A DNA stretch of 24,867 nt from JAFGTE01 sp965369305. Its GTDB lineage: Bacteria > Patescibacteriota > Gracilibacteria > UM-FILTER-43-11. The position numbers and the translations under genes are program-made. The notes under the pieces are model-generated. The model saw only the letters and a list, made by a program, of their open reading frames with translations, was not told where the DNA came from and did not search any database. Positions 8,524 through 15,458 of this stretch are shown in pieces (position 1 is the stretch's first letter; each line of letters begins with the position of its first letter). The stretch is taken from positions 1-24,867 of the forward strand of contig CBDUQG010000008.1 in NCBI GenBank assembly GCA_965369305.1, given 5' to 3'.

Positions 8524-8590
8524 AACAGGGTTGAAATTTGGTTGGACGTTGGTGTCCTTAACCAATCTTCCAATCAACCACAACCCTGTT
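8524..8590 (+). promoter_or_regulatory. Nested hairpin in the 5' leader, ending just before the SD
   Basis: AACAGGGTTG (8524-8533) pairs perfectly with CAACCCTGTT (8581-8590). Inside, TTGGTT plus GGAC (8538-8547) pairs with GTCC (8554-8557) and AACCAA (8560-8565) around a TT bulge. The SD (AGGAG, 8594-8598) begins 4 nt after the outer stem. The layout suggests an RNA element that insulates or controls translation of the downstream gene. It matches no riboswitch class I recognise. Confidence 0.55.
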
Positions 8591-8607
8591 CACAGGAGAA
8601 AATCACG

Positions 8608-9723
8608 ATGCACATGCACGACTTTGAAGAAGACGAGTTCGAGAGCTCTGGGTCTTATCCCCGGGGTACCCACGAATTCAGCGAAGATGAGTTCGAGCCT
8701 GAAGAGGGCTACCAGTTCGATGAAGACGAATTCGAGCCCGAGGAGCCTGAAGGCAGTTCTTCTCGGAAGATCAACAAGAAGATGGCGATCGGCGTGGCCC
8801 TTGTGGCCGTGCTAGGAGTTATCTTGTTTGCTGTTTTCGGCGGCAAACTTGGTGGCTCCACTGTTCCTGGAAAAGAAATCCGGGCGCAGTACGACGCCGT
8901 CAGCGAGAAGGACTGGAAGGCCCGCCACATGGTGGTCCTCAAGCACGTTGCTGACCGCAACATGCCCAGTACCTGGGACGACTTCGTTCCCATCGAAGTC
9001 AAAGGCCCCAAAGGCACGGTCGTCGAGTTCTATGTGGCGAAGCACCCGCTCCGCCTCGGAATGGATGACGACTGGGTCGAAATCCCGGTGGATGGCCCCA
9101 GTGCCGCCGCCATTTGTGAGCTCACAGGTTACAGCCTGCCTCACTACTGGATGATCGACCACATCCATGTCAAAGCCCGCGAGGAAGGTGGTGCGGTACA
9201 CTTTTATACCGCTCCAGAAATCGCGCAGGCGCTCAAGGTTCGCCCCCCAAGGGGCTCCACGAGCAAGAAGGAGTTCATCCTCAAGCGGAACGAACTCATT
9301 CAGGCATGGATGAAGCAAAAGGGAGTCGGCAGCGACCAGCTCCAAAGTGGCCACTACAAGGACGTCGTCCTTCCGGTCGACGGCTCAACCAGTGGTCCGC
9401 AACGGAGAACCTGGCGCGACAAGGTCACGGGGAGGACTCGCGTCAAAAGCGGGCGCGTGGAGATCTACGGTGGCTATTTCGACAATGGCAGCCGTGTTCA
9501 GCCGCTCAGCGGCGGTCATCATGTGAAAGGATTCTTCGATTACCCGCAGGGCATCCGCTTTGTGAAGAAGGAGGTCAAGGTGAATGGCGAAACCATTCCC
9601 CTGGCTGAGTTCGTTGGTTCTCGAGAATACGGAGCAGAGTTCGGCTTCCAGATCAGCACGATCCAGGAGCCCTACTATCCGCTCACTGATGAGCTCAAGA
9701 AGTTCGTCGAGGAGCACAAGTAG
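8608..9723 (+). CDS. Acidic-tailed, membrane-anchored extracytoplasmic protein of unknown function
   Basis: The protein has 371 aa from the ATG at 8608, chosen because AGGAG lies 9 nt upstream; a longer in-frame ATG at 8542 falls inside the leader hairpin. Residues 1-50 are extremely acidic, with three EDEFE-type repeats. A basic stretch (RKINKK) and one transmembrane helix (about 59-77) follow, so the tail should be cytoplasmic and the remaining 290 residues outside. Blocks in that region include LRLGMDDDWVEIPVD, LPHYWMIDHIH, RNELIQ, SGHYKDVVLP, RVEIYGG and FFDYPQGIRF. From memory these resemble an uncharacterised family of secreted bacterial proteins with blocks like DDDFxRxPM, GHKKDVV, YGWH and YSHGxR; I could not verify this by search. 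Base composition is clearly more GC-rich than the neighbours. It has its own promoter, leader and terminator. The function is unknown. Confidence 0.85.
   Translation: MHMHDFEEDEFESSGSYPRGTHEFSEDEFEPEEGYQFDEDEFEPEEPEGSSSRKINKKMAIGVALVAVLGVILFAVFGGKLGGSTVPGKEIRAQYDAVSEKDWKARHMVVLKHVADRNMPSTWDDFVPIEVKGPKGTVVEFYVAKHPLRLGMDDDWVEIPVDGPSAAAICELTGYSLPHYWMIDHIHVKAREEGGAVHFYTAPEIAQALKVRPPRGSTSKKEFILKRNELIQAWMKQKGVGSDQLQSGHYKDVVLPVDGSTSGPQRRTWRDKVTGRTRVKSGRVEIYGGYFDNGSRVQPLSGGHHVKGFFDYPQGIRFVKKEVKVNGETIPLAEFVGSREYGAEFGFQISTIQEPYYPLTDELKKFVEEHK
8629..8745 (+). repeat. Three degenerate repeats encoding EDEFE motifs
   Basis: Units start at 8629, 8683 and 8722. Each reads close to GAAGAYGARTTCGAG, and the last two extend over 24 bp with few changes. 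Offsets of 54 and 39 bp keep the frame. They encode the acidic EDEFE(S/P) repeats of the cytoplasmic tail. Confidence 0.75.
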
Positions 9724-9750
9724 TTCCAACCTTCCTGTGAACGGGAAACT

Positions 9751-9783
9751 AAGAGGTTCACGTCCAAACGACGTGGGCCTCTT
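9751..9783 (+). terminator. Intrinsic terminator after the acidic-tailed protein
   Basis: AAGAGGTTCACGTC pairs with GACGTGGGCCTCTT over 14 bp (two G-U pairs) with a 5-nt loop, followed by a short T run. It lies 27 bp after the stop codon. The T tract is short, but the stem is strong. Confidence 0.7.
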
Positions 9784-9791
9784 TAACCTGC

Positions 9792-9820
9792 TTGCGATTC
9801 TGGAGCCTGTCCGTTACAAT
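9792..9820 (+). promoter_or_regulatory. Promoter for recJ-carA
   Basis: TTGCGA (9792-9797), a 17-bp spacer and TACAAT (9815-9820) lie just after the terminator. The start near 9827 gives a leader of about 21 nt before the recJ ATG, without an SD. Confidence 0.6.
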
Positions 9821-9847
9821 CACAACCTAATCGCTAGCCAAAAATAA

Positions 9848-11518
9848 ATGAGCTTCCTCGGGAAAAAGTGGATCATTCAGAATGAGAAGAAAGAGCTCAG
9901 TCTGGTTGATAAGATGCTGGAAAATCGCGGACTAAAGACCCAGGAAGAGGTTTATTCTTTTTTCAATTACAGCCTCAATAAGCTGCATGATCCTTTTTTG
10001 ATGAAGGACATGAAGAAGGCGGTAGAACGCCTGAAAGTAGCTATTGAAAAGCAGGAAAGCATCATGATCTTTGGGGATTACGATGTAGATGGAACGTCGG
10101 CGACAGCCCTTATTTACGACCTGCTTCAGAAGATTGGCGCCAAAGTGAGCTATACCCTGCCAGATCGAGAAAATGATGGTTACGGGCTGAAAGACTATTT
10201 TATGAAACGCTTTGCTGAGCAAAACGTGGATTTGGTGATTACCGTAGACTGCGGGACGGCGAATGTGAGTGAGGTTAAACTTGCGACAGAACTTGGTATT
10301 GATGTGATTGTGACCGATCATCATGACTGCCCGGCTGTACTTCCAGAACCGATCGCGCTGATCAATCCGAAACAGCCAGACTGTAATTACCCGAACAAGG
10401 AACTAAGTGGTTCAGCAGTGGCTTACAAATTGGTTTGTGCCTTAGCCCCTTTCTATTTTGAAGAATCGGTGGCCGAGAAGTACCTGTATGAACAGATGGG
10501 ACTGGCCGTGCTTGGCTTGATTGCTGACTGCATGAAGCTGACTGGTGAGAATCGGGTGCTTACGAATAATGGATTAAAGAGTCTTTCTGAAGGGAATCAT
10601 CCGGGCATCCGTTCCATGCTGGAAGAAGCTGGAATGGATAACAAGAAAGTTACCAGTACCACCGTGGGCTTTGTTTTAGGCCCTCGAATCAATGCAGCTG
10701 GCAGACTGGATAGTGCAGAACATGCTCTTGAAGTTTTACTGGGCAAGACGGAAAAAGTTCCTACACTGAGTGAACTGAATTCAAAGCGACGAAACATTGT
10801 GAAGGTTTTTGTGGAAGAGGCCTCTGAGCAAATTCGAGCTATGGAAATTACCCCTCATATTGTGGTAGTGAGTAGCACTGAGTGGAATGCCGGCACCCTG
10901 GGATTGATTGCCGGACGAATGGTGGATGTATTCCACCGGCCCTGCATTGCCATGCAAGAAAAAGACGATGAGTTTGTAGCTTCGTGTAGGAGTTTGAACG
11001 ATTTTGACATTACAGCTTTTCTACGAGGTGAGGCTGGTGAACTTTTTACTTCATGTGGCGGGCACATGCTCGCGGGAGGCTTCAGTTTGCCTAAAGAAAA
11101 CAAAGACAAGTTGATGAGTATTATTGAAAAGAAGTCGAGTGATTACATTGATTTAGACAATTTCCACGGAACCCTAGAAGTAGAATGTGAAGCGACCTTG
11201 GCTGATTTGAATTTTGCGGTTTCGGAGAACATTCGAAAGTTTGAACCCTTTGGAAATGGAAACCCTGAACCGACTTTGGTTTTGAAAAGTGCCCAGATTC
11301 TGAATGTGAAGCCTGTTGGAAAAACTGGAGAACACCTTCAGTTTCCCGTTCAGGTGGGAGATAAGAAATTTCAAGCAATCGCCTTTCGTTTTGGAAAGCA
11401 TCTTGATAAAATTAAGCCCGAAAATAATTACGACATCGCTTTCAACCTGGAGGTGAATGAGTGGCAGGGCTACAGAAAGCTCCAACTCAAGGTCGTAGAT
11501 CTAAAGGAATCAGAATAA
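9848..11518 (+). CDS. recJ: Single-stranded-DNA 5'-3' exonuclease RecJ
   Basis: The protein has 556 aa, close to the usual bacterial length. The DHH phosphoesterase core is intact: motif I FGDYDVDGTSA (Asp77, 79, 81), VDCGT (Asp134), and VTDHHDCP with the DHH triad at 157-159. The DHHA1 signature CGGHMLAGGF lies near residue 404, followed by the C-terminal OB-like domain. RecJ degrades 5' single-stranded DNA ends in recombination, base excision and mismatch repair, and needs Mn or Mg. The ATG sits at the end of an A-rich stretch with no SD. The stop codon abuts the carA start, so the two genes are probably co-transcribed, although they share no pathway. Confidence 0.95.
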   Translation: MSFLGKKWIIQNEKKELSLVDKMLENRGLKTQEEVYSFFNYSLNKLHDPFLMKDMKKAVERLKVAIEKQESIMIFGDYDVDGTSATALIYDLLQKIGAKVSYTLPDRENDGYGLKDYFMKRFAEQNVDLVITVDCGTANVSEVKLATELGIDVIVTDHHDCPAVLPEPIALINPKQPDCNYPNKELSGSAVAYKLVCALAPFYFEESVAEKYLYEQMGLAVLGLIADCMKLTGENRVLTNNGLKSLSEGNHPGIRSMLEEAGMDNKKVTSTTVGFVLGPRINAAGRLDSAEHALEVLLGKTEKVPTLSELNSKRRNIVKVFVEEASEQIRAMEITPHIVVVSSTEWNAGTLGLIAGRMVDVFHRPCIAMQEKDDEFVASCRSLNDFDITAFLRGEAGELFTSCGGHMLAGGFSLPKENKDKLMSIIEKKSSDYIDLDNFHGTLEVECEATLADLNFAVSENIRKFEPFGNGNPEPTLVLKSAQILNVKPVGKTGEHLQFPVQVGDKKFQAIAFRFGKHLDKIKPENNYDIAFNLEVNEWQGYRKLQLKVVDLKESE

Positions 11519-12682
11519 ATGAATTTAAAACTCATTCTCAAGGACGGCACCGAGATAACAGGCGAGTCGTTCGGTTATTGGCCGAAGAAAAATAAGAAAG
11601 CTAAAGGCTTCAGAACAACAAAAATTGGAGCGTCGGCCGGGAGTAATTTCTTCGTGGATGGGGAAGTGGTCTTCAATACCGGTATGGTTGGTTATCCCGA
11701 AACATTCACAGATCCAAGTTACCGTGGGCAGATTCTGGTTCTGACCTACCCCATGATTGGGAATTATGGCGTGCCTCAAGAAAAGAATCTGGATGATGTG
11801 AGCCAGCTTCTGGAAAGCACCAAGATTCACTTGCGTGGCCTGATCATTAGCGAAGAGTGTGAAGCTCATTCTCACTGGCAGGCTAAAAAAAGCCTGGGTG
11901 AGTTTTTGGAAAAGCATAAAATTCCTGCCATTAAGGGTGTTGATACGAGGGCCCTTACCCAAAAGTTACGTGAACATGGGGTGATGCTTGGAAAAATCGC
12001 CAGTGAGTCGACCAGCTTTAGCAAAGACATGCACTTTGAAGATCCCAATGCGAGCAACCTGGTAGCCCAGGTTTCTGTGAAGAAGAAATCAGTTTTGAAG
12101 CCTAAGGGTAAAGCAAGGGCGACAGTGGCCCTGATTGATTGTGGTATCAAGCACAACATCATTCGATCCTTTTTGGATCACGGAGTGAAAGTGATTCGCC
12201 TACCATGGGACGCAGATCTTTCGAAGGTGAGAGAAAAGTACGACGGAGTGTTTGTATCGAATGGTCCTGGAGACCCTGAGATGGCTGACAAGACGATTGA
12301 GTCACTCAAGTGGGCTATGGAAAACGATAAGACCATTTTTGGGATTTGCTTGGGGTCTCAGATCATGGGACTCGCAGCCGGTGCCAAGACCTACAAACTG
12401 AAATACGGACACCGTAGTGCCAATCAGCCATGTACGGATGTGATTAACGACAAGGGGCAGCGATGTTACATTACGAGTCAGAACCATGGTTATGCCGTGG
12501 ATGAAAAGACTCTACCAAAGGGTTGGAAGGTTTGGTTCAGAAATGCCAACGATGGAACGGTGGAAGGCCTGAAGCACAATAAAAAGCCGTGGTTCAGCGT
12601 GCAGTTCCACCCTGAAGCCAGTCCTGGACCGGAAGATGCCCACTACTTGTTTGAGGAATTCCTGAAGAGCATGAGCAAGTAG
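11519..12682 (+). CDS. carA: Carbamoyl-phosphate synthase small (glutaminase) subunit
   Basis: The protein has 387 aa, full length for CarA. The N-terminal CPSase_sm_chain domain includes GMVGYPETFTDPSY and GVDTRALTQKLREHG. The C-terminal class I glutamine amidotransferase domain has the nucleophile Cys in GICLGSQ (about 277) and the His-Glu pair in QFHPEASPGPEDA (about 364-366). It hydrolyses glutamine and passes ammonia to CarB for carbamoyl phosphate, which feeds pyrimidine or arginine synthesis. No carB is present in this window, so the partner must lie elsewhere. It starts on the base after the recJ stop without an SD. Its stop lies 2 bp from the stop of the convergent FAD oxidoreductase gene, leaving no room for a separate terminator. 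Confidence 0.95.
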   Translation: MNLKLILKDGTEITGESFGYWPKKNKKAKGFRTTKIGASAGSNFFVDGEVVFNTGMVGYPETFTDPSYRGQILVLTYPMIGNYGVPQEKNLDDVSQLLESTKIHLRGLIISEECEAHSHWQAKKSLGEFLEKHKIPAIKGVDTRALTQKLREHGVMLGKIASESTSFSKDMHFEDPNASNLVAQVSVKKKSVLKPKGKARATVALIDCGIKHNIIRSFLDHGVKVIRLPWDADLSKVREKYDGVFVSNGPGDPEMADKTIESLKWAMENDKTIFGICLGSQIMGLAAGAKTYKLKYGHRSANQPCTDVINDKGQRCYITSQNHGYAVDEKTLPKGWKVWFRNANDGTVEGLKHNKKPWFSVQFHPEASPGPEDAHYLFEEFLKSMSK

Positions 12683-12684
12683 GC

Positions 12685-13998
12685 TTACTTGAGACCTCGT
12701 GAGGTGCGGCAGGTTTTTTCGTAAAGCCCACGGAATATATTGTCGGGGTCGGTGATCTTTTTGACCGCCTGAAAGTTTGGCTTGTTCCAGGTAGTCCAGA
12801 ACTCTTCTTCGGTGTAGTAGTTTCCTGAAATCAGCGTTTTGATAGCCTTGAGTTCCATCAGTATCTTTTCGAACATACGGTAGTAGTTTTTGCCTTTCTC
12901 ACCTTTGAATCCATAAACAGCAATGTCGACGAAGAGCGGATCGTCGTTGTCTTCGAGAAGCGAGTCAGCCACCCATTCATATTTGTGCTGAATTTTGTAG
13001 GGCACGTACCAAAGCGGGAAGAAGTTCACTTCTTTTTGATACCACTTCATGAAGTCCGGTAGTTTTTTGAAGGGCAGAAAAAGGTCAACGGTTGTTGGAA
13101 TGCTACTTTCTGGGAGCCATTTTCGAAGGAGCTTGGCAAGCTTGAGGAGTTCGGTGGAGCCCATAAACCAACCGAAGAAGAGTCGCCCGAGGAATGTTTT
13201 GGGAAAGGCATTGGTCACTCCTTTGTCGTAACGGAAAAAGTAGTCAGGTGTTTTAAGGTAGTCTTCTTCACGCTTTGCCGTGCTTCGATAGTAGACCCGC
13301 ATCCAGTCATAGCTATGGGCATAGGGCGCTTCATCAACAAAGTTCCCCACACTGAGTACGTAGAGTTCAGGCGAATGAATGATGCCATCCATGAAGTCTA
13401 CATCTTTTGACTCGTAGTGCTTTCTGGTGGCAGCCATGTAGTCTTCGAGAGTGGTGTATTTTTCGTACTTCACATGTACATATTTCTTGGCAGGAATGAG
13501 TTTAAAGGTAAGTTTGGAAATGATTCCTAAAGTGCCAAAGGTGCCGTGCATCATCTGAAAAACGAGTTTGTGTTCATTGCCTGGAGTGCAGGTGAGCACA
13601 TCCCCTTTGGCAGTAATGACCTCGTACTCGATGCAGGAGTCGTGAAAGCCACCAAGCTTGTAGGACATAGATTCGATAGAACAGCCAGCCACCGCTCCGC
13701 CAATGGTTATGGTTTTGAGCTCAGGAACAACAATGGGGACTAGATTATGTTTCATAGTCGCCTTTACCAAGTCGACAAAAGTAACCCCCGGTTCAGCGAC
13801 GCAGATCATTTTTTCAGGATCGATGTGAAGGATTTTATGGAGATCACTCACATCAATTTTCTCATCATCGTGACGACTGTCTTTTGGCTTTGGAACTTCA
13901 TGCGACACAGCCTTCTTCTTCATGGAAACAGGCTTGGTGCTTTTTCGCTCTTTTAGCTGCCTGGCAATTCTGGCGACTTTCTCTTCGTGAGTAGACAT
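12685..13998 (-). CDS. FAD-binding (PCMH-type) oxidoreductase, DHCR24/GlcD-like
   Basis: The protein has 437 aa. A basic N-terminal segment (about 1-45) precedes a PCMH-type FAD-binding domain: ICVAEPGVTFVDLVKA, then LKTITIGGAVAGCSIES (the FAD pyrophosphate loop region) and GTFGTLGIISKLTFKL. The C-terminal half, with many aromatic residues (DWMRVYYRS, FPLWYVPYK), resembles the delta-24-sterol-reductase branch of the family. Known relatives oxidise or reduce alcohols, sterols or lipid chains using FAD. The substrate cannot be read from the sequence, and there is no signal peptide. The gene is convergent with carA and divergent from the HTH-protein operon. The superfamily call is firm; the subfamily is tentative. 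Confidence 0.82.
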   Translation of the reverse strand: MSTHEEKVARIARQLKERKSTKPVSMKKKAVSHEVPKPKDSRHDDEKIDVSDLHKILHIDPEKMICVAEPGVTFVDLVKATMKHNLVPIVVPELKTITIGGAVAGCSIESMSYKLGGFHDSCIEYEVITAKGDVLTCTPGNEHKLVFQMMHGTFGTLGIISKLTFKLIPAKKYVHVKYEKYTTLEDYMAATRKHYESKDVDFMDGIIHSPELYVLSVGNFVDEAPYAHSYDWMRVYYRSTAKREEDYLKTPDYFFRYDKGVTNAFPKTFLGRLFFGWFMGSTELLKLAKLLRKWLPESSIPTTVDLFLPFKKLPDFMKWYQKEVNFFPLWYVPYKIQHKYEWVADSLLEDNDDPLFVDIAVYGFKGEKGKNYYRMFEKILMELKAIKTLISGNYYTEEEFWTTWNKPNFQAVKKITDPDNIFRGLYEKTCRTSRGLK

Positions 13999-14042
13999 GA
14001 TTAGGCGCGTTAGATTAAATTGATTGTAGCAAACAAAAAAAA

Positions 14043-14071
14043 TTGACGAGCCAAAAAGCAGGCTTTATACT
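14043..14071 (+). promoter_or_regulatory. Promoter for the HTH protein-tpiA-mscS operon
   Basis: TTGACG (14043-14048), a 17-bp spacer and TATACT (14066-14071) form a good sigma70-like promoter. The start near 14078 gives a leader of about 79 nt, longer than most here. Confidence 0.7.
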
Positions 14072-14104
14072 GATCCTGTTAACTGAGTTTGGGGAGGAAC
14101 ACCA

Positions 14105-14191
14105 GTGATTACTCTCCGAGCCCTTTGTCTAAAACCAATAATAAAATTTTTAAAATATGGCCAACTTGTCCACTACCTACGTAGATCGTGA
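14105..14191 (+). CDS. Possible 28-codon leader ORF overlapping the HTH gene
   Basis: A GTG codon follows a strong SD (GGGGAGGA, 14091-14098) at good spacing and opens a 28-codon frame. It ends at a TGA inside the downstream gene, in a different frame. The real HTH gene start (14157) has no SD, so the leader could provide translational coupling. GGGGAG (14091-14096) can pair with CTCTCC downstream, which would partly hide the SD. The peptide resembles nothing I know. It may be chance. Confidence 0.25.
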   Translation: MITLRALCLKPIIKFLKYGQLVHYLRRS

Positions 14192-14774
14192 TGAAGCGAG
14201 TACAATCCTGAAGGTTTCCACTCGAACGGTTGATCGCTATGTTCGTAAATTTAAATTTAAAACTCGCAAGGACGGACGTCGTGTGCTTATTAAAAGGGCG
14301 GATGTTGATAAGATTATCGAGGAGCATATTGGACAGTTTGTAGACATCAAGTCCACAAAGCTAAACAAGCAAGAAGAAGCCAAAAAGAAGACCGAAATTG
14401 CCGTCAAAGACATCAAAGTTGAGTCGGTTAAAAAGTCTGATAATGAGGAAAAAGTTTATCAGGGTCTTTACATTGAAGCGAAGAAAGAAATTAAAGAAAA
14501 GCAGGAGCGTTTGGATGCAGCCACCTACCGAGTCGGCCAGCTGGAGGCTCAGGTGAAGACCATGGTTCCAATGCTTGATTACACGCGCAAAGAAAAGGAA
14601 CTCAAGGAAGCAAAGAGCACCATCGAGCAGAAAGAGCTTGAAAGACTTCAGCAGATTCAGAAGATGGAGAACAAGCTAAAGACTGAGAGACTGGCTAAGT
14701 GGATTTACCTTTCACTAGTTGGCGCACTCCTTGTCATTGAGCCGATTTTATTTTTGCTTTGGGCCTTCGCGTAA
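14157..14774 (+). CDS. MerR/excisionase-type HTH protein with coiled coil and C-terminal membrane anchor
   Basis: The protein has 205 aa. Residues about 8-60 form a helix-turn-helix of the MerR/excisionase class (DEASTILKVSTRTVDRYVRKF, then a wing-like RKDGRRVLIKRADVDKII). A Lys/Glu-rich region predicted to be coiled coil spans about 70-180. A hydrophobic helix (about 182-203) ends the protein. The DNA-binding domain would therefore sit in the cytoplasm on a membrane-tethered stalk. I infer a regulator or a DNA-membrane tether; the family function is unknown to me. It is first in an operon with tpiA and mscS. No SD precedes the ATG, but a strong SD with a short leader ORF lies upstream. The HTH assignment is good and the role is open. 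Confidence 0.85.
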   Translation: MANLSTTYVDRDEASTILKVSTRTVDRYVRKFKFKTRKDGRRVLIKRADVDKIIEEHIGQFVDIKSTKLNKQEEAKKKTEIAVKDIKVESVKKSDNEEKVYQGLYIEAKKEIKEKQERLDAATYRVGQLEAQVKTMVPMLDYTRKEKELKEAKSTIEQKELERLQQIQKMENKLKTERLAKWIYLSLVGALLVIEPILFLLWAFA

Positions 14775-14803
14775 CCTAGGACCTTAAAAAGTTTTCTCTG
14801 AGA

Positions 14804-15448
14804 ATGATTATCACGAACTTTAAAACCTACGAGTCAGCCACTGGAGAAGCTGCCATGCATTTGGGAAAAATTCATGAAGAAGTGGCCAAGGAAACAGGCG
14901 CTGATATTCGAATCGTGCCATCCGTTGTTGAACTTGGCTGGCTAACCAGTGAATTGGATATCCCTGTTTTGTCTCAGCATATTGATCCGGTTGGTTATGG
15001 AAGTAACACCGGCCATATTTTGCCTGAGAGTGTTAAAAGCGCTGGAGCTGCAGGTACACTACTCAACCACTCGGAAAGACGTCTAGAACGGGAAGTAATT
15101 AGGGCTGCGATCGAACGAGCAAAAGCGGTTGGGTTGGCAGTTATTCTTTGCGCCAAAGACCCAGAAGAAGGGGCTAGCTTTTTAGAATTCGAGCCTGACC
15201 TCATTGCCGTTGAACCGCCTGAGCTGATTGGAGGTGATATTTCTGTTTCGACCGCTCAACCTGAGATCATTGAAAACGCTGCCAAACTGATTGGCGACAA
15301 ACTACTAGTTGGCGCTGGTGTGAAAAACGGTGAAGATGTCAGAAAGGCTATCGAACTTGGAGCACGTGGTGTGCTGTTGGCAAGCGGTATCACAAAAGCA
15401 GCTGATCCAAAGGCTGTCCTGTTGGATTTGGTTTCAGGATTAAAATAA
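14804..15448 (+). CDS. tpiA: Triosephosphate isomerase, archaeal type
   Basis: The protein has 214 aa, much shorter than the usual 250-aa bacterial enzyme and matching the archaeal form. The catalytic set is complete: Asn5 and Lys7 in NFKTY, His89 in LLNHSERR, Glu137 in AVEPPELIGG. The phosphate-binding loops are VGAGVKNGEDV and GVLLASGI. The AVEPPELIG and VSxAQPEII blocks are characteristic of archaeal TIM. It interconverts dihydroxyacetone phosphate and glyceraldehyde-3-phosphate in the cytoplasm. It lies 29 bp after the HTH gene and 10 bp before mscS, so it is in the middle of the operon. Acquisition by transfer from an archaeon or an archaeal-type lineage is inferred. Confidence 0.93.
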   Translation: MIITNFKTYESATGEAAMHLGKIHEEVAKETGADIRIVPSVVELGWLTSELDIPVLSQHIDPVGYGSNTGHILPESVKSAGAAGTLLNHSERRLEREVIRAAIERAKAVGLAVILCAKDPEEGASFLEFEPDLIAVEPPELIGGDISVSTAQPEIIENAAKLIGDKLLVGAGVKNGEDVRKAIELGARGVLLASGITKAADPKAVLLDLVSGLK

Positions 15449-15458
15449 ATGGAGTAAC

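Noticed and set aside
8542..8607. Upstream ATG at 8542 for the acidic-tailed protein
   Set aside because: It lies within the leader hairpin and has no SD, whereas the ATG at 8608 has AGGAG 9 nt upstream.
8812..9354. 180-aa minus-strand open frame
   Set aside because: It is antisense to the GC-rich gene at 8608. High GC lengthens open frames by chance, and the real gene has a promoter, SD and terminator.
12676..12691. CAAGTA/TACTTG small hairpin at the carA/FAD-gene junction
   Set aside because: The 6-bp stem consists of the two gene ends themselves and has no T tract. It may have no function.
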